Shown: positions 1-10,364 of the stretch, piece by piece
Layout: the number at the start of each line of letters is the position of its first letter
How positions within the stretch are numbered: the stretch's first letter is position 1
Source: an uncultured Chlorobiaceae bacterium
GTDB lineage: Bacteria > Bacteroidota > Chlorobiia > Chlorobiales > Chlorobiaceae
DNA: 64,000 nucleotides
Assembly: GCA_903840935.1 (NCBI GenBank)
Contig: CAIMHT010000047.1
Span: 1-64,000, forward strand
Direction of reading: 5' to 3'
The notes under the pieces: generated by a model
Database searches by the model: none
What the model was told of the DNA's origin: nothing
What the model saw: only the letters and a program-made list of their open reading frames with translations
Program-made: the position numbers and the translations under genes

Positions 1-1119
1 GAAGGTACAGTCAAGAACATTACCGACTTCGGTATCTTCGTCGATCTTGGCGGTCTGGATGGTCTGGTACACATTACCGACATTACCTGGGGCAGAATCA
101 ACCATCCTTCCGAGGTTGTTGATCTTGACCAGCCGATCAAGGTTGTGGTTGTCGGCTTTGACGAGAACACCAAGCGTGTTTCGCTCGGCATGAAGCAGCT
201 TGAGTCTCACCCTTGGGAAAATATCGAGGTCAAGTATCCCGTTAGTTCGAAAGCACAGGGTCGTGTTGTCTCCATTACCGATTACGGCGCTTTTGTCGAA
301 ATCGAGAAGGGTATTGAGGGGCTTGTCCACATCTCCGAGATGAGCTGGACACAGCACATCAAGCATCCGGGTCAGTTTGTCACTCTTGGCCAGGAGGTCG
401 AATGTGTGATCCTCAATATCGACAAGGATCATACCAAGCTCTCCCTCTCCATGAAACGGGTGAACGAGGATCCATGGATTGCTCTTTCTGAAAAATATAT
501 TGAAGGCTCCCTGCACAAGGGCAGTGTCAGCAATATCACTGATTTCGGTGTTTTTGTTGAGCTTGAGCCAGGTGTTGATGGTCTGGTTCATATTTCTGAC
601 CTTTCATGGACAAAGAAAATCCGCCATCCAAGTGAGCTGGTTAAAAAGAACCAGGAACTGGAAGTCAAGGTTCTCAAGTTTGACGTCCATGCCCGCCGCA
701 TCGCTCTTGGTCACAAACAGATCAACCAGGATCCCTGGGACGAGTTTGAGCAGAAGTATGCCGTAGGTGCAGAGACTCCAGGAGAGATCTCACAGATCAT
801 CGAGAAGGGCGTTATTGTCATTCTGCCTGGTGATGTTGATGGTTTTGTTCCGGTATCACACCTGCTTCAGGGCGGGGTAAAAGATATCCATTCATCGTTC
901 AGCATTGGTGATGCACTGCCGCTTCGCGTCATTGAATTTGACAAGGAGAACAAGCGCATCATTCTCTCTGCTCTTGAATATTTCAAGGACAAGAACAAGG
1001 AAGAGATCGAAGCCTACCTGGCAGCTCATCCCAATGAGAAAAAGGAGATTGAGGCGGCTACGGCTGAACTCGAGCCTCCGGTCAAATCCTCCGAGAAAAA
1101 AGTCAGCGAAAGAGTGTAA
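1..1119 (+). CDS. rpsA: 30S ribosomal protein S1 (5'-truncated by window edge)
   Basis: S1 binds mRNA on the 30S subunit and helps translation initiation. The frame is open from base 1, so the start lies outside the window; 372 codons are visible. Four S1 (OB-fold) repeats can be read. Three are strong, each of the form G-x-V-x-x-I-T-D-(F/Y)-G-x-F-V followed about 15 residues later by G-L-V-H-I-(S/T). The fourth, near the C-terminus, is degenerate, as is usual for the last repeat of S1. The protein ends in a lysine/glutamate-rich tail. A strong hairpin terminator follows 40 bases after the stop codon. Certain apart from the missing start. Confidence 0.95.
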   Translation, partial: EGTVKNITDFGIFVDLGGLDGLVHITDITWGRINHPSEVVDLDQPIKVVVVGFDENTKRVSLGMKQLESHPWENIEVKYPVSSKAQGRVVSITDYGAFVEIEKGIEGLVHISEMSWTQHIKHPGQFVTLGQEVECVILNIDKDHTKLSLSMKRVNEDPWIALSEKYIEGSLHKGSVSNITDFGVFVELEPGVDGLVHISDLSWTKKIRHPSELVKKNQELEVKVLKFDVHARRIALGHKQINQDPWDEFEQKYAVGAETPGEISQIIEKGVIVILPGDVDGFVPVSHLLQGGVKDIHSSFSIGDALPLRVIEFDKENKRIILSALEYFKDKNKEEIEAYLAAHPNEKKEIEAATAELEPPVKSSEKKVSERV

Positions 1120-1158
1120 GATAAAGAGCTGTCTCTGGTTACATGCAGTAATGAAAAA

Positions 1159-1192
1159 AGCCTTCCCTGTTCAGTCAGGGGAGGCTTTTTTT
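1159..1192 (+). terminator. intrinsic terminator after rpsA
   Basis: Arms AGCCTTCCCTG (1159-1169) and CAGGGGAGGCT (1176-1186) pair over 11 positions with one G-T wobble, around a six-base loop. They are followed by T's to 1192. An A-run precedes the left arm, so the element could also serve era arriving from the other strand; the era stop codon begins at 1195. Confidence 0.85.
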
Positions 1193-2110
1193 CTAATAAC
1201 CGTAACTCTTAAGAAGGTTGTTTTTCTTGCGCCAGTCAGGCCGTACCTTGATGAAGAGTTCCAAAAATACCGGACGACCGAGCATCTCCTCAATATCTTT
1301 TCGTGCTGTCTGGCCAAGTTTTTTCAGAGCGGCTCCCTTGCTTCCAATTAAAATCTGTTTCTGGGTATCACGCTCAACAATCACCGAGCAACGGATCAGA
1401 TCTTTTCTTGTTGGATCGTTTTCGTGCTGCTCCTTGAACTCGTCAATGACCACTTCTGTAGAGTAGGGTACCTCACGGCCGTAGAGCAGAAATATTTTTT
1501 CGCGGATGATTTCACTAACAAAAAAACGTTCCGGCGCAGTACTGAGCGTATCTTCGGGATAAAGTGGATAGTTGAGAGGAAGAAACGGACGGATGGTGTC
1601 GATGAGCTGGGGGAGGTTACTCGATTTCAATGCTGAAACGGAGAGAACAGCCGCTGGGTTCCAGGTGTTTCTGACAAACTCTTCAGCTTGCTGTTGACGC
1701 TCTGCGGTCACAAGGTCGCATTTGTTGAGCACCGCAATAACCGGTTTTCCTGTCGGTTTCAGCCACTCACTGAAGAGTTCCTCGGCGAAAGGGCGGTCAA
1801 AAAAATCTTTTTTGCCAGAAAAGGGGAGGAGCGCAATAACGACATCGGCATCTTTAAGGGTATCGCGGATGACTCCAAGCATGGATTCATGAAGCTTCTG
1901 TTGCGGCTTCATGATTCCGGGTGTATCAAGAAAGATAATCTGGCACTTGTCGTTGTGGTAGATGCCGGTAATTTTTTTTCTCGTAGTTTGCGGCTTATGT
2001 GTTACAATAGAGAGCTTGTAGTCGAGCAGTTCGTTCAGCAGGGTTGACTTGCCTGCATTGGGCGGTCCGATAATCATCGCGAAACCGCAGGAAAAAGGAG
2101 AGGATGCCAT
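1193..2110 (-). CDS. era: GTPase Era
   Basis: Era is an essential GTPase that binds 16S rRNA during maturation of the 30S subunit. The 305-residue product has the full architecture: P-loop GPPNAGKS (residues 15-22), switch region with Q-T-T-R, DTPG (62-65), NKCD near residue 130, and a C-terminal KH domain with the I-G-S-K-G-A signature. Length is normal for the family. It is convergent with rpsA and ends at the shared terminator. The start is the ATG giving M-A-S-S-P-F. Confidence 0.95.
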   Translation of the reverse strand: MASSPFSCGFAMIIGPPNAGKSTLLNELLDYKLSIVTHKPQTTRKKITGIYHNDKCQIIFLDTPGIMKPQQKLHESMLGVIRDTLKDADVVIALLPFSGKKDFFDRPFAEELFSEWLKPTGKPVIAVLNKCDLVTAERQQQAEEFVRNTWNPAAVLSVSALKSSNLPQLIDTIRPFLPLNYPLYPEDTLSTAPERFFVSEIIREKIFLLYGREVPYSTEVVIDEFKEQHENDPTRKDLIRCSVIVERDTQKQILIGSKGAALKKLGQTARKDIEEMLGRPVFLELFIKVRPDWRKKNNLLKSYGY

Positions 2111-2209
2111 GGAACTTTTTTTGTGAAAGGTTCAGTCTGTTGATACAACACTGACTATACTAAATTAAGCTCTCTCATGATAATAAAAAAGGGGTAACTC
2201 AATACTCGA

Positions 2210-3448
2210 ATGGAAAAACAATCCAGTCACGACCCGTGGCTTATGGTTCCGATGGCAGGACTTCTTGTTTTTGGACTGATGGCCATCTACAGCGCAACCA
2301 ATGGAACCGGTGACCCTTCGCTCTTTTATCGCCAGTTTGCATGGGCTTTTTTTAGTCTTGTTATGTTAGTGTTTGTCTACTTTAGTGATGTTCGTTTTAT
2401 CAAAGATAACGCCTATATTTTTTACGCGGTTGGAATTTTTCTCCTTGTGGCGGTGCTGATATTTGGTAAAAAAATAGCAGGACAGACCAGTTGGATGAAA
2501 ATTGGATCCTTCAGTTTTCAGCCGTCCGAAATAGCCAAGATGGCCACCATTCTTGCACTTGCACGATTTCTTTCTGATGACGAAACCGATATCCGTTCAA
2601 TAAAACATCTGCTGGTTGCACTGGCAATTTCATTTACTCCTGTTCTGCTTATTATGCTGCAACCGGACATGGGGACCATGCTCACTTTTCTGCCCTTGAT
2701 TGCCGCCATGCTTCTTATGGCAGGGTTTGATATCTATATTCTTATGCTGCTTGTTTTTCCGGTCATTCTCATCATCTCCGGTTTTTTTAATATTTATTTT
2801 ATTATTGCTCTTGCACTGATTTTAATGACCGTGCTGATTGTCCAGCATAAAAAATTTAAATTTCATCAACTTGTTGTTATCGGTTCAGCTCTTGCAGCCA
2901 GCATCTTTACCCATCAATTTGCAAGTGAGTTTCTCAAGCCGCATCAAATAAAAAGGATCCAGACGTTTATTGATCCCATGTCGGACCCCAGGGGAGCAGG
3001 ATATAATGTTCTCCAGGCTAAAATAGCGATAAGTTCGGGTGGTTTTTTGGGGAAAGGTTTTCTTGAAGGCACACAAACTCAACTGCGTTTTATTCCTGCC
3101 CAGTGGACGGATTTTATTTTTTGTGTTATTGCCGAAGAACTTGGCTTTATTGGGGCATCACTGTTGATTGCCCTCTATCTCACACTGATTCTCAGAATAA
3201 TCTGGGCAATTTATTCGATAAACAACAAGTTTGTTGAGCTGACACTTTCAGGATATGTTTCACTGCTTTTTATACATGTTTTTATCAATATCGGTATGAC
3301 GCTTGGCCTTATTCCCGTTATTGGTGTTCCTCTGCCGTTTGTCTCTTACGGAGGTTCTTCCCTGATCGGTAACATGATTATGGTTGGATTGGCGATGAAT
3401 TTTTATCGGAACAGGAGGAGTCTTGGCTATTCCGGGAGATTGGAGTGA
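2210..3448 (+). CDS. rodA: rod-shape determining protein RodA (SEDS glycosyltransferase)
   Basis: A 412-residue polytopic membrane protein of the SEDS family, which polymerises lipid II during cell elongation together with a class B penicillin-binding protein. Visible signatures are Q-P-S-E-I-A-K-M (104-111), Q-P-D-M-G-T (151-156), the large extracellular loop with S-S-G-G-F-L-G-K-G and the adjacent A-E-E-L-G-F, and the C-terminal [13 protein letters not shown]. Sequence and length fit RodA rather than FtsW, although the two are close relatives. AAGGGG lies about 15 bases upstream of the ATG. mtaB follows after 12-39 bases, suggesting co-transcription. Confidence 0.9.
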   Translation: MEKQSSHDPWLMVPMAGLLVFGLMAIYSATNGTGDPSLFYRQFAWAFFSLVMLVFVYFSDVRFIKDNAYIFYAVGIFLLVAVLIFGKKIAGQTSWMKIGSFSFQPSEIAKMATILALARFLSDDETDIRSIKHLLVALAISFTPVLLIMLQPDMGTMLTFLPLIAAMLLMAGFDIYILMLLVFPVILIISGFFNIYFIIALALILMTVLIVQHKKFKFHQLVVIGSALAASIFTHQFASEFLKPHQIKRIQTFIDPMSDPRGAGYNVLQAKIAISSGGFLGKGFLEGTQTQLRFIPAQWTDFIFCVIAEELGFIGASLLIALYLTLILRIIWAIYSINNKFVELTLSGYVSLLFIHVFINIGMTLGLIPVIGVPLPFVSYGGSSLIGNMIMVGLAMNFYRNRRSLGYSGRLE

Positions 3449-3487
3449 CCACTTCTCTTTTTGCCAATAACGGGAAACAACAGGAAT

Positions 3488-4849
3488 ATGAACAACCATA
3501 TAAAAAAAAGAGTTGCTGCGGTGACTCTTGGATGCAAACTGAACTATTCGGAAACGTCCGCTATTCTTGACGATTTATGCAAACAAGGATGGCGACTGTC
3601 GTCGATAGAGGAAGGAGCAGATCTTATTCTGATTCATACCTGTGCCGTGACAAAACAGGCAGAACAGAAATGTCGTCAGAAAATAAGGGGAATAATAAGA
3701 AAAAATCCTGACAGCCGGATAGCTGTTATCGGCTGTTATTCCCAGTATAATCCAGATGCCCTCTCTGAAATAAATGGAGTAGATGCCATACTCGGCAGCA
3801 ACGATAAATTTGACATACAATCCTATAACAATATCGCTTCCGGAATCATACCACTTCCTCTTGTCAAGGTTTCTCCGGCATGTACGTTTAAGGAAGTCTA
3901 TTCGGGATATTCGCTTAATGCCGCAGAGAGCGCGGAAAGAACCCGTGCATTTTTGAAAATCCAGGATGGCTGTGATTACGGATGTTCATACTGTGCGATT
4001 CCTCTCTTCAGAGGCAGGTCGCGCTCAATACCTGCTGACCGTATTGTCGAGCGGGCTCACCTGCTTGCATCATCCGGTTACCGGGAAATTGTGCTTACCG
4101 GTGTCAATACAGGCGATTATCGTTCCGCTGGACTCAAGCTGTGCGATCTATTACGCAAGCTTGAAGAGGTCAGTGTCAGCCGTATCCGTATCAGTTCCAT
4201 TGAGCCGGATATTGTTGATAATGAGCTCATATCGCTGGTTGCCGGATCAAAAAAAATTGTTCCCCATTTTCATATTCCTCTTCAAAGTGGTTCTGACACT
4301 ATTCTTCGGGCCATGCGCCGCCGTTATGATACCGCCATGTATCTCGACAGGGTATGGCAGTCGGTTCAGCGCATTGCAGATTGTGCCATTGGTGCTGATG
4401 TGATTGTTGGTTACCCTGGTGAAACAGAGGAGGATTTTCTTCAGATGTACCATTTTATTGAGAAACTTCCCCTCGCCTCTCTTCATGTGTTCAGTTGTTC
4501 AGTTCGCCCAGACACCTCCCTTGCCGTTCAGATTGCAAACCAGGAGCGCAAGCCTGTTGATCCCGTGGAAATCGCACGACGCTACAATGAGCTGACCGGT
4601 CTTGGACGGAGGCTTGAAGCTCATTTTAAGGAACGTTTTACAGGAAAAGAGTGCATGGTGCTTTTTGAGCGCTCAAAGCCTGCAGAAGCGAGTATACTGC
4701 AATGCAGCGGCTATACGCGCAACTATCTCAGAGTCATGGTTGAGTGTATCGATGTTCAGCAGCAACAACTCTTCGCTGGCAATGAATTGCCGGTTTTGAT
4801 AGTCTCTCTGGACAATGATTTGAATTTAAAAGGGAGAGTGCTATCTTAA
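3488..4849 (+). CDS. mtaB: tRNA t6A37 methylthiotransferase MtaB
   Basis: A radical SAM methylthiotransferase that converts t6A37 to ms2t6A in tRNAs. The N-terminal MTTase domain carries its three cluster cysteines (G-C-K-L-N, H-T-C-A-V-T, G-C-Y-S-Q). The radical SAM motif is G-C-D-Y-G-C-S-Y-C. A C-terminal TRAM-like segment follows. The HTCAVT and GCDYGCSYC spellings are typical of MtaB rather than MiaB or RimO. I placed the start at the ATG at 3488, preceded by CAGGA. An in-frame TTG at 3461 would add nine residues (first two cluster cysteines then at 25 and 61) and cannot be excluded. Confidence 0.9.
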   Translation: MNNHIKKRVAAVTLGCKLNYSETSAILDDLCKQGWRLSSIEEGADLILIHTCAVTKQAEQKCRQKIRGIIRKNPDSRIAVIGCYSQYNPDALSEINGVDAILGSNDKFDIQSYNNIASGIIPLPLVKVSPACTFKEVYSGYSLNAAESAERTRAFLKIQDGCDYGCSYCAIPLFRGRSRSIPADRIVERAHLLASSGYREIVLTGVNTGDYRSAGLKLCDLLRKLEEVSVSRIRISSIEPDIVDNELISLVAGSKKIVPHFHIPLQSGSDTILRAMRRRYDTAMYLDRVWQSVQRIADCAIGADVIVGYPGETEEDFLQMYHFIEKLPLASLHVFSCSVRPDTSLAVQIANQERKPVDPVEIARRYNELTGLGRRLEAHFKERFTGKECMVLFERSKPAEASILQCSGYTRNYLRVMVECIDVQQQQLFAGNELPVLIVSLDNDLNLKGRVLS

Positions 4850-4897
4850 ATTTCAAGTCTGCTCTTATCTCTCTTATCAACGAAATCATTGTAATCC

Positions 4898-5431
4898 ATG
4901 CCTATTAAATCCCGTATCCGTTCGATTCCCGATTATCCGAAAAAAGGGATTCTTTTTCGTGATATTACCACACTCCTCAAGGACCCGGTAGGTTTCAGGC
5001 TGGTTATTGACAGTCTGACGCAGCACTACCTGCAGGCAGGCATGGATTTTGATGTTATTGTCGGTATTGAGGCAAGAGGATTTATTATCGGCGGTGCCCT
5101 CTCCTATGCCCTTGGCAAAGGGTTTGTGCCCGTCAGAAAGCCAGGAAAACTGCCTGCAGAGGTTGTTTCACAAGAATACCAGCTTGAGTACGGAAGCGAC
5201 AAGATCGAAATCCATGTTGACGCACTTGTTGCGGGTCAAAAAATACTTCTTGTTGATGATCTTCTTGCCACCGGAGGCACGGCCCTTGCTGCAGCAGCCC
5301 TGGTTGAAAAAGTCGGCGGGATTGTTGCCGAGATGGCTTTCATTGTGAACCTGCCCGATATCGGAGGCGAGAGAAAACTTCTCGAAAAGGGATACAGTGT
5401 CTATTCACTTACCGACTTTGAGGGTGAGTGA
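4898..5431 (+). CDS. apt: adenine phosphoribosyltransferase
   Basis: Purine salvage: adenine plus PRPP gives AMP. The 177-residue protein has the typical N-terminus (I-R-S-I-P-D-Y-P-K-K-G-I-L-F-R-D-I-T), the G-I-E-A-R-G-F segment near residue 58, and the PRPP-binding loop I-L-L-V-D-D-L-L-A-T-G-G-T-A (116-129). Length is normal. It lies 48 bases after mtaB and is probably the last gene of the rodA-mtaB-apt group. Confidence 0.95.
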   Translation: MPIKSRIRSIPDYPKKGILFRDITTLLKDPVGFRLVIDSLTQHYLQAGMDFDVIVGIEARGFIIGGALSYALGKGFVPVRKPGKLPAEVVSQEYQLEYGSDKIEIHVDALVAGQKILLVDDLLATGGTALAAAALVEKVGGIVAEMAFIVNLPDIGGERKLLEKGYSVYSLTDFEGE

Positions 5432-5488
5432 CCATCAGCTTTTCACTGATGATGATGTAACGCCCAAGTATCGGCATCACACTTCTAA

Positions 5489-5510
5489 AACGGCAGCTTT
5501 GGCTGCCGTT
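5489..5510 (-). terminator. terminator between convergent apt and HU gene
   Basis: Perfect 9-bp stem AACGGCAGC/GCTGCCGTT with a four-base loop. In the minus-strand reading the stem runs directly into a TTTT run, so it mainly suits the HU gene. It may also stop apt from the other side. Confidence 0.7.
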
Positions 5511-5560
5511 CATTTCTTGCCGTAACACTCTTCTTTGTCACCAGGCTTTCTTCGCAGAAT

Positions 5561-5869
5561 CTATTCGCTTTCGCTTTTCAGGCTTTCACTTACCGCGTGT
5601 TTGAATTCCTTCGAAATTTTAAATGTTGGTACGTTTTTCGGCTCGACGGTCACCTTTTCGCCTGTTCGCGGGTTTCTTGCCTGGCGAAAATTTTTATGGC
5701 GGATATTGAACGAACCGAACCCCCTGATCTCAATCCGCTTTCCGGTTTTCAGCGAATCAATAATGCTCTCAAACAGGCAATCAACGACAGACTCCGTTTC
5801 ATTCTTTGTCAGGCCTGTTCTGTGGGCGATAACATTGACAAGGTCAGCTTTTGTGGTCGTTTTTCCCAT
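5561..5869 (-). CDS. HU/IHF-family DNA-binding protein
   Basis: A 102-residue nucleoid-associated protein. It shows the HU/IHF signature G-F-G-S-F-N-I-R-H-K-N-F-R-Q-A-R-N-P-R-T-G-E at residues 50-71, the T-K-A-D-L-V opening and a conserved N-P-R-T-G beta-arm tip with proline. It bends DNA as a dimer. The sequence does not tell me whether it acts as HU or as one IHF subunit; the R-N-P-R-T-G arm is common to both. The ATG start gives the usual length. It lies 36 bases beyond the end of the TSUP gene on the same strand. Confidence 0.92.
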   Translation of the reverse strand: MGKTTTKADLVNVIAHRTGLTKNETESVVDCLFESIIDSLKTGKRIEIRGFGSFNIRHKNFRQARNPRTGEKVTVEPKNVPTFKISKEFKHAVSESLKSESE

Positions 5870-5905
5870 GGTAAAAAATGGCTTAGGTTGTTATGAAGTA
5901 TATAC

Positions 5906-6280
5906 TTATTTAAACCAAAGATGAAACGCAACAATTCCCATAAAAACAGCAAAAGCTTTACGGAGTATCTCACCCGAAAGGTGTGTGGCAATTTTCGCAC
6001 CAAAATAGGCGCCTCCAAAGAGTCCTGCAGCAATGACAAGGCCTATCCAGATGTTCTCCCCGGAAATTTTTCCTGCGCGATAATACTCCATCACGCCAAG
6101 AAGGCCGACCGGCAGAAGCAGAGCCATCAGTGATGTAGCAATGGCACTCTGCTGTGTCATGCCGAAAAGCAGTGCCAGAGCAGGAACAATAATGATGCCA
6201 CCTCCAACACCGAACAGACCTGAAAGAAGGCCGGCAGCAACACCGACAGCAAGTAATCCAATAAGTTGCATGGGATTCAT
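5906..6280 (-). CDS. half-size TSUP (TauE/SafE) family membrane permease
   Basis: A 124-residue hydrophobic protein with the family's opening signature G-L-L-S-G-L-F-G-V-G-G-G-I-I-I-V-P-A-L (residues 17-35) and about four membrane segments. TSUP proteins usually have about 250 residues and two such repeats; this one has only one, so it would have to act as a dimer or with a partner. The ATG at 6280 was chosen because it opens directly on the conserved part; the frame runs further upstream only through ftsH. It lies 13 bases after ftsH and is probably co-transcribed with it. The substrate (sulfite, sulfonate or other sulfur anions in relatives) is unknown here. Confidence 0.8.
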   Translation of the reverse strand: MNPMQLIGLLAVGVAAGLLSGLFGVGGGIIIVPALALLFGMTQQSAIATSLMALLLPVGLLGVMEYYRAGKISGENIWIGLVIAAGLFGGAYFGAKIATHLSGEILRKAFAVFMGIVAFHLWFK

Positions 6281-6293
6281 CCTGTTGCCCCGG

Positions 6294-8279
6294 TTATGGT
6301 GTGGCAGGGCCTGGAGTCGCCAGGCCATTTTCTGTAATCTCTTTGATCTCCATTGCGTTGAGCGACTCCTTTTCGATAAGTATTTCGGCAAGTCGGTGTA
6401 AAACTGAGCTTTTATCGATGAGAATATTTTTTGCGTTTTGCATACATGCCATAATGATATTGCGAACCTCAACGTCAATCTGAAGGGCAGTCTCCTCACT
6501 GTACTCGCGAATATGGGAGTAATCTTTTCCAAGAAAAACCTCCTTGTGACTGTCACCATAGTTAATCGGGCCGAGTGTTTCACTCATACCCCATTGTCGC
6601 ACCATTCGTCGGGCCAGATCAGTCGCCTTTTCAATGTCGTTTGCCGCGCCAGTGCTGCTCTCACTGAAAACAAGTTCTTCGGCAACCCGACCTCCCAGTG
6701 CGTAGGTAATCATGGCAAGCAGATACTCTCTGTTATGGGTATAGCGATCCTCAAGTGGCAGGTAGGCGGTAAGCCCGAGACTTCGTCCCCTTGGAATAAT
6801 GGTCACCTTGTGGATCGGATCTGACCCCTTTGTATAGATGGAAACCAGCACATGACCCGCTTCGTGATAGGCCGTCAGCTTTTTCTGTTCATCAGAAATA
6901 AACATGCTTTTTCTTTCCGGGCCCATCAATATCTTGTCGCGTGCCTGCTCAAAATTGTTTGCTGTAATAAGCTCCTGTTCATTGCGAGCAGCCAGAAGTG
7001 CCGCTTCATTGACGAGATTTGCCAGGTCGGCACCGGAGAATCCCGGGGAGCTTTTGGCGAGAACATTGATATCGACACTCCCGTCAAGCGGCGTATTTCT
7101 CGTATGGATTTTCAAAATAGCCTCACGTCCGCGGATATCGGGCTTGTCGATCGTGATCTGGCGGTCAAAGCGTCCCGGTCGCAGCAGCGCAGTATCAAGT
7201 ACATCAGGGCGGTTTGTTGCTGCAATCAGGATCACATTCTCGTTTGTCGTAAAACCGTCCATTTCAACAAGCAATTGGTTCAGTGTCTGCTCCCGTTCAT
7301 CATGACCACCACCAAGCCCTGCGCCCCGGCTTCGTCCGACCGCATCGATTTCATCAATAAAGACAATGCAGGGCGAATTTTTTTTTGCCTGTTCAAAGAG
7401 ATCGCGAACTCTCGCGGCACCGACACCGACAAACATTTCCACAAAATCCGCACCTGAAATGGAGAAAAAGGGTACCTTGGCCTCTCCCGCAATGGCTTTG
7501 GCAAGCAGGGTTTTACCCGTACCGGGCGGGCCGAGAAGCAGCACCCCTTTTGGAATTTTTCCGCCAATTTTCTGGAATTTCTCAGGATTTGTGAGAAACT
7601 CTACCGTTTCCTGCAACTCCTCAACGGCCTCGTCAACACCAGCAACATCCTTGAAGGTTATTTTAACCTCAAATTCGCTGACCATCTTTGCGCGACTTTT
7701 ACCGAAGCTGAAAATATTTTTTGACTGGGCTCCGTTTTGGCTGCCCATTCGTCTGAAAAGAAAAAAATAGAGGAGAGCGAAGATAATCCATGGGGCAAAG
7801 AGTACAATAAAAGTGTTCAGGCCGCCCGAACTCTCCTCAATTTTGATCAGTATACCCTTCTCAGCCAAAAGGTCTGCCTGCTCCAGGCTGAACGAGGGGA
7901 CCCTCACAGCAAATCGATCACCCTGCAAGCTTGTTTTGTTGATCAACTGAAGTGTTGTTGATGCATTAAGCTTACCGTTCAGGATTGCTGATTTATCGTC
8001 GAAAGTTTTCACCGTCACTTCGGTGAGGAGGTTTTTCGAAAGAATCGATTTATACTCGTTATAGGTGATTTCAGGACTATCTGTTCCGGCAAAAAATCGC
8101 TGAAACATAAAGAGTATCAACAGTCCACCCACCAGAAAAATGAGAAATCCGGGAAACTTTCCCTGAGCGCTCCCCCCACCCCCCTGAAACCATCCAGAGT
8201 TACGCCCCTCTTCATTCACCGGTTTGAATTTATTTCGGGAAGCATCTTTTCCTGACTTCTTTACGGGATTTTCAGGCAT
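6294..8279 (-). CDS. ftsH: ATP-dependent zinc metalloprotease FtsH
   Basis: Membrane-anchored AAA+ protease that degrades misfolded membrane and regulatory proteins. With the ATG at 8279 it has 661 residues: a polar, glycine-rich N-terminus, TM1 about 42-63, an extracytoplasmic domain, TM2 about 155-177, Walker A GPPGTGKT (250-257), Walker B I-V-F-I-D-E-I-D (305-312), SRH with R-P-G-R-F-D-R, and zinc site H-E-A-G-H (472-476). A longer in-frame start at 8357 would add a hydrophobic 26-residue stretch without family support. The TSUP gene follows in the same direction. Confidence 0.95.
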   Translation of the reverse strand: MPENPVKKSGKDASRNKFKPVNEEGRNSGWFQGGGGSAQGKFPGFLIFLVGGLLILFMFQRFFAGTDSPEITYNEYKSILSKNLLTEVTVKTFDDKSAILNGKLNASTTLQLINKTSLQGDRFAVRVPSFSLEQADLLAEKGILIKIEESSGGLNTFIVLFAPWIIFALLYFFLFRRMGSQNGAQSKNIFSFGKSRAKMVSEFEVKITFKDVAGVDEAVEELQETVEFLTNPEKFQKIGGKIPKGVLLLGPPGTGKTLLAKAIAGEAKVPFFSISGADFVEMFVGVGAARVRDLFEQAKKNSPCIVFIDEIDAVGRSRGAGLGGGHDEREQTLNQLLVEMDGFTTNENVILIAATNRPDVLDTALLRPGRFDRQITIDKPDIRGREAILKIHTRNTPLDGSVDINVLAKSSPGFSGADLANLVNEAALLAARNEQELITANNFEQARDKILMGPERKSMFISDEQKKLTAYHEAGHVLVSIYTKGSDPIHKVTIIPRGRSLGLTAYLPLEDRYTHNREYLLAMITYALGGRVAEELVFSESSTGAANDIEKATDLARRMVRQWGMSETLGPINYGDSHKEVFLGKDYSHIREYSEETALQIDVEVRNIIMACMQNAKNILIDKSSVLHRLAEILIEKESLNAMEIKEITENGLATPGPATP

Positions 8280-8516
8280 AAAACAGGGAGAGTGATGATA
8301 TAAAATGTAACTTGCTATCTTCAAAGTAATTAAAATTAAAACGACAATCGAAAACAAAAAGTTTTTTTACCATGTTTCATCGACCGAAAAGTTGCCTCCT
8401 TTACGCTACGGGATTCAATACTTTCAGGTTAATCTTATATCTTGTGATTGAAAGCAATGAGTTTTTCTTAAATTCACTCCTCTTGCGAGAGTTGCCTGTC
8501 AGAAACAATTAACAGT

Positions 8517-10037
8517 ATGACGTTCATTATGGTTGGTCAAAGGGTTAGAACCAGGTTTGCACCTTCTCCAACAGGATATTTACATGTAGGCGGTCTGAGA
8601 ACCGCCCTGTATAACTACCTGTTTGCAAAAAAAATGTGTGGAGACTTCATAATCAGAATTGAAGACACCGATCAAACCCGGAAGGTTGAGGGGGCGCAGC
8701 AGAATCTTGTCAAGGCCTTGGAATGGGCAGGAATTGTGGCTGATGAAAGTCCTGAAAAAGGTGGGAATTTTGGCCCTTATGTCCAGTCCGAAAGGCTCGA
8801 TATCTATGCGGGCTATTGTCAGCAACTGCTTGACGACCAGCATGCCTACTACTGTTTTGCCTCGCACGAGGAGCTTGAGGAAAACCGTCAGCTTCAGATA
8901 AAGCAGGGGCTCCAGCCGAAATACAACAGAAAATGGCTTCCTGAAGAGATGGGTGGCTGCATGCCTCCGAGTGCCATAAGAAAAAAACTTGATGAGGGCG
9001 CTCCTTATGTCATCCGCATGAAAGTGCCCGATTACGTATCAGTCTGGTTTGAGGATATTATCAGAGGCCCCGTTGAATTTGATTCAGCGACCATTGATGA
9101 TCAGGTGTTGATGAAATCCGATGGTTTTCCGACCTATCACTTTGCCAGTGTCATCGACGATCACCTGATGGAGTTTACCCATATCATCCGGGGCGAGGAG
9201 TGGCTCTCCTCAATGCCCAAACACCTTCTCCTCTACGAGTTTTTTGGCTGGGAGCCTCCAAAGGTTGCCCATCTGCCGCTTCTGCTTAACGCTGATCGCT
9301 CAAAACTCAGCAAACGGCAGGGTGACGTTGCCGTCGAAGATTACATTCGCAAGGGGTACAGCAGTGATGCGATTATCAATTTTGTCGCCATGCTTGGCTG
9401 GAATGAAGGAGAGGGGAGTCAGCAGGAGGTCTACAGCATGGAGCAACTGATTGAGAAGTTTTCGCTTGAACGGGTAGGCAAAGCCGGTGCCGTCTTCAAT
9501 ATCGATAAACTCAACTGGCTCGAAAAGCAGTACATAAAGAGTCGTCCAACAGAGAATCTTGTTGCGGTCATAAAGCCGATTCTTCTGGCCGAACTTGAAA
9601 GTAAAAAGTCACTGATGTCTATCGAGATCATTACCAGTGATGCTTATCTCGCAAACGTCATAGAACTGATGCGCGAACGCGTTGGGTTTGAGCATGAATT
9701 TGTGACCTTCTCCCCCTACTTCTTTTTTGAGCCTGAATCCTACGATGAGGAGGCTGTCAAGAAACGCTGGATGGCCGACACCAACGCCCTTCTTCGTGAG
9801 TTTACCGATATTCTTTACGCTCTTGAGGAGTTCACTGCCGGGAATATTGAGGCAAACCTCAAGGAGTTTGTTGCTCCAAAGGCCCTTAAAGCGGCCGTTC
9901 TCATTCACCCTTTACGCATAGTTACCTCCGGAGTGAGTTTCGGCCCGAGCCTCTATCACATGCTCGAAGTACTCGGAAAGGAGACGGTGCTGCGTCGCAT
10001 CCTGAAGGGGATTGAAAATATCGCTGTTCCGGTATAG
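8517..10037 (+). CDS. gltX: glutamyl-tRNA synthetase
   Basis: Class I aminoacyl-tRNA synthetase charging tRNA-Glu; in green sulfur bacteria Glu-tRNA also feeds tetrapyrrole synthesis through the C5 pathway (known for the group). The HIGH-like motif is [11 protein letters not shown] (16-26) and the KMSKS-like motif is K-L-S-K-R-Q-G near residue 263. The 506-residue length is normal. The start is ambiguous between ATG at 8517 and ATG at 8529; neither has a clear Shine-Dalgarno. A terminator hairpin and a tRNA gene follow. Confidence 0.95.
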   Translation: MTFIMVGQRVRTRFAPSPTGYLHVGGLRTALYNYLFAKKMCGDFIIRIEDTDQTRKVEGAQQNLVKALEWAGIVADESPEKGGNFGPYVQSERLDIYAGYCQQLLDDQHAYYCFASHEELEENRQLQIKQGLQPKYNRKWLPEEMGGCMPPSAIRKKLDEGAPYVIRMKVPDYVSVWFEDIIRGPVEFDSATIDDQVLMKSDGFPTYHFASVIDDHLMEFTHIIRGEEWLSSMPKHLLLYEFFGWEPPKVAHLPLLLNADRSKLSKRQGDVAVEDYIRKGYSSDAIINFVAMLGWNEGEGSQQEVYSMEQLIEKFSLERVGKAGAVFNIDKLNWLEKQYIKSRPTENLVAVIKPILLAELESKKSLMSIEIITSDAYLANVIELMRERVGFEHEFVTFSPYFFFEPESYDEEAVKKRWMADTNALLREFTDILYALEEFTAGNIEANLKEFVAPKALKAAVLIHPLRIVTSGVSFGPSLYHMLEVLGKETVLRRILKGIENIAVPV

Positions 10038-10050
10038 CACATTCAGCAGA

Positions 10051-10094
10051 AGCAAGGAGCACACAGACGAGTTCTCCTTGCTGTTGTTTTTTCT
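10051..10094 (+). terminator. intrinsic terminator after gltX
   Basis: Arms AGCAAGGAG (10051-10059) and CTCCTTGCT (10074-10082) form a 9-bp stem around a 14-base loop. They are followed by GTTGTTTTTTC. It separates gltX from the tRNA gene. Confidence 0.8.
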
Positions 10095-10134
10095 TTTGAA
10101 GTGAAAGAATTATTCCTATATTTTGCCTCTTGAT

Positions 10135-10207
10135 GGACAGATAGCTCAGTTGGTAGAGCAAAGGACTGAAAATCCTTGTGTCGTGGGTTCGATTCCCTCT
10201 CTGTCCA
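10135..10207 (+). tRNA. tRNA-Phe (anticodon GAA)
   Basis: A 73-base cloverleaf. The acceptor GGACAGA pairs with TCTGTCC, and the D-arm is G-C-T-C-A-G-T-T-G-G-T-A-G-A-G-C. The anticodon stem GGACT/AATCC region encloses the loop C-T-G-A-A-A-A with anticodon GAA. The T-arm is GTGGGTTCGATTCCCTC-like. The discriminator base is A and the 3' CCA is not encoded. It stands alone between gltX and crtC. Confidence 0.93.
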
Positions 10208-10364
10208 CACCGTTTAACGGCAGTACTTCTTTTGCTGCCAGAGTTGCCGAATTGTATTTCTCCGCCTCTTTGTTTACCTGTTCACTCCACACTACCTGAC
10301 TCCTCGTATCTCATGCAAGTCATCCCGTAATGCTCCCCGTTCTTGAACATCACCAACCGACCGC

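Noticed and set aside
6281-6583. Longer start for the TSUP permease
   Set aside because: The extension runs antiparallel in meaning through ftsH coding DNA and has no membrane or family character.
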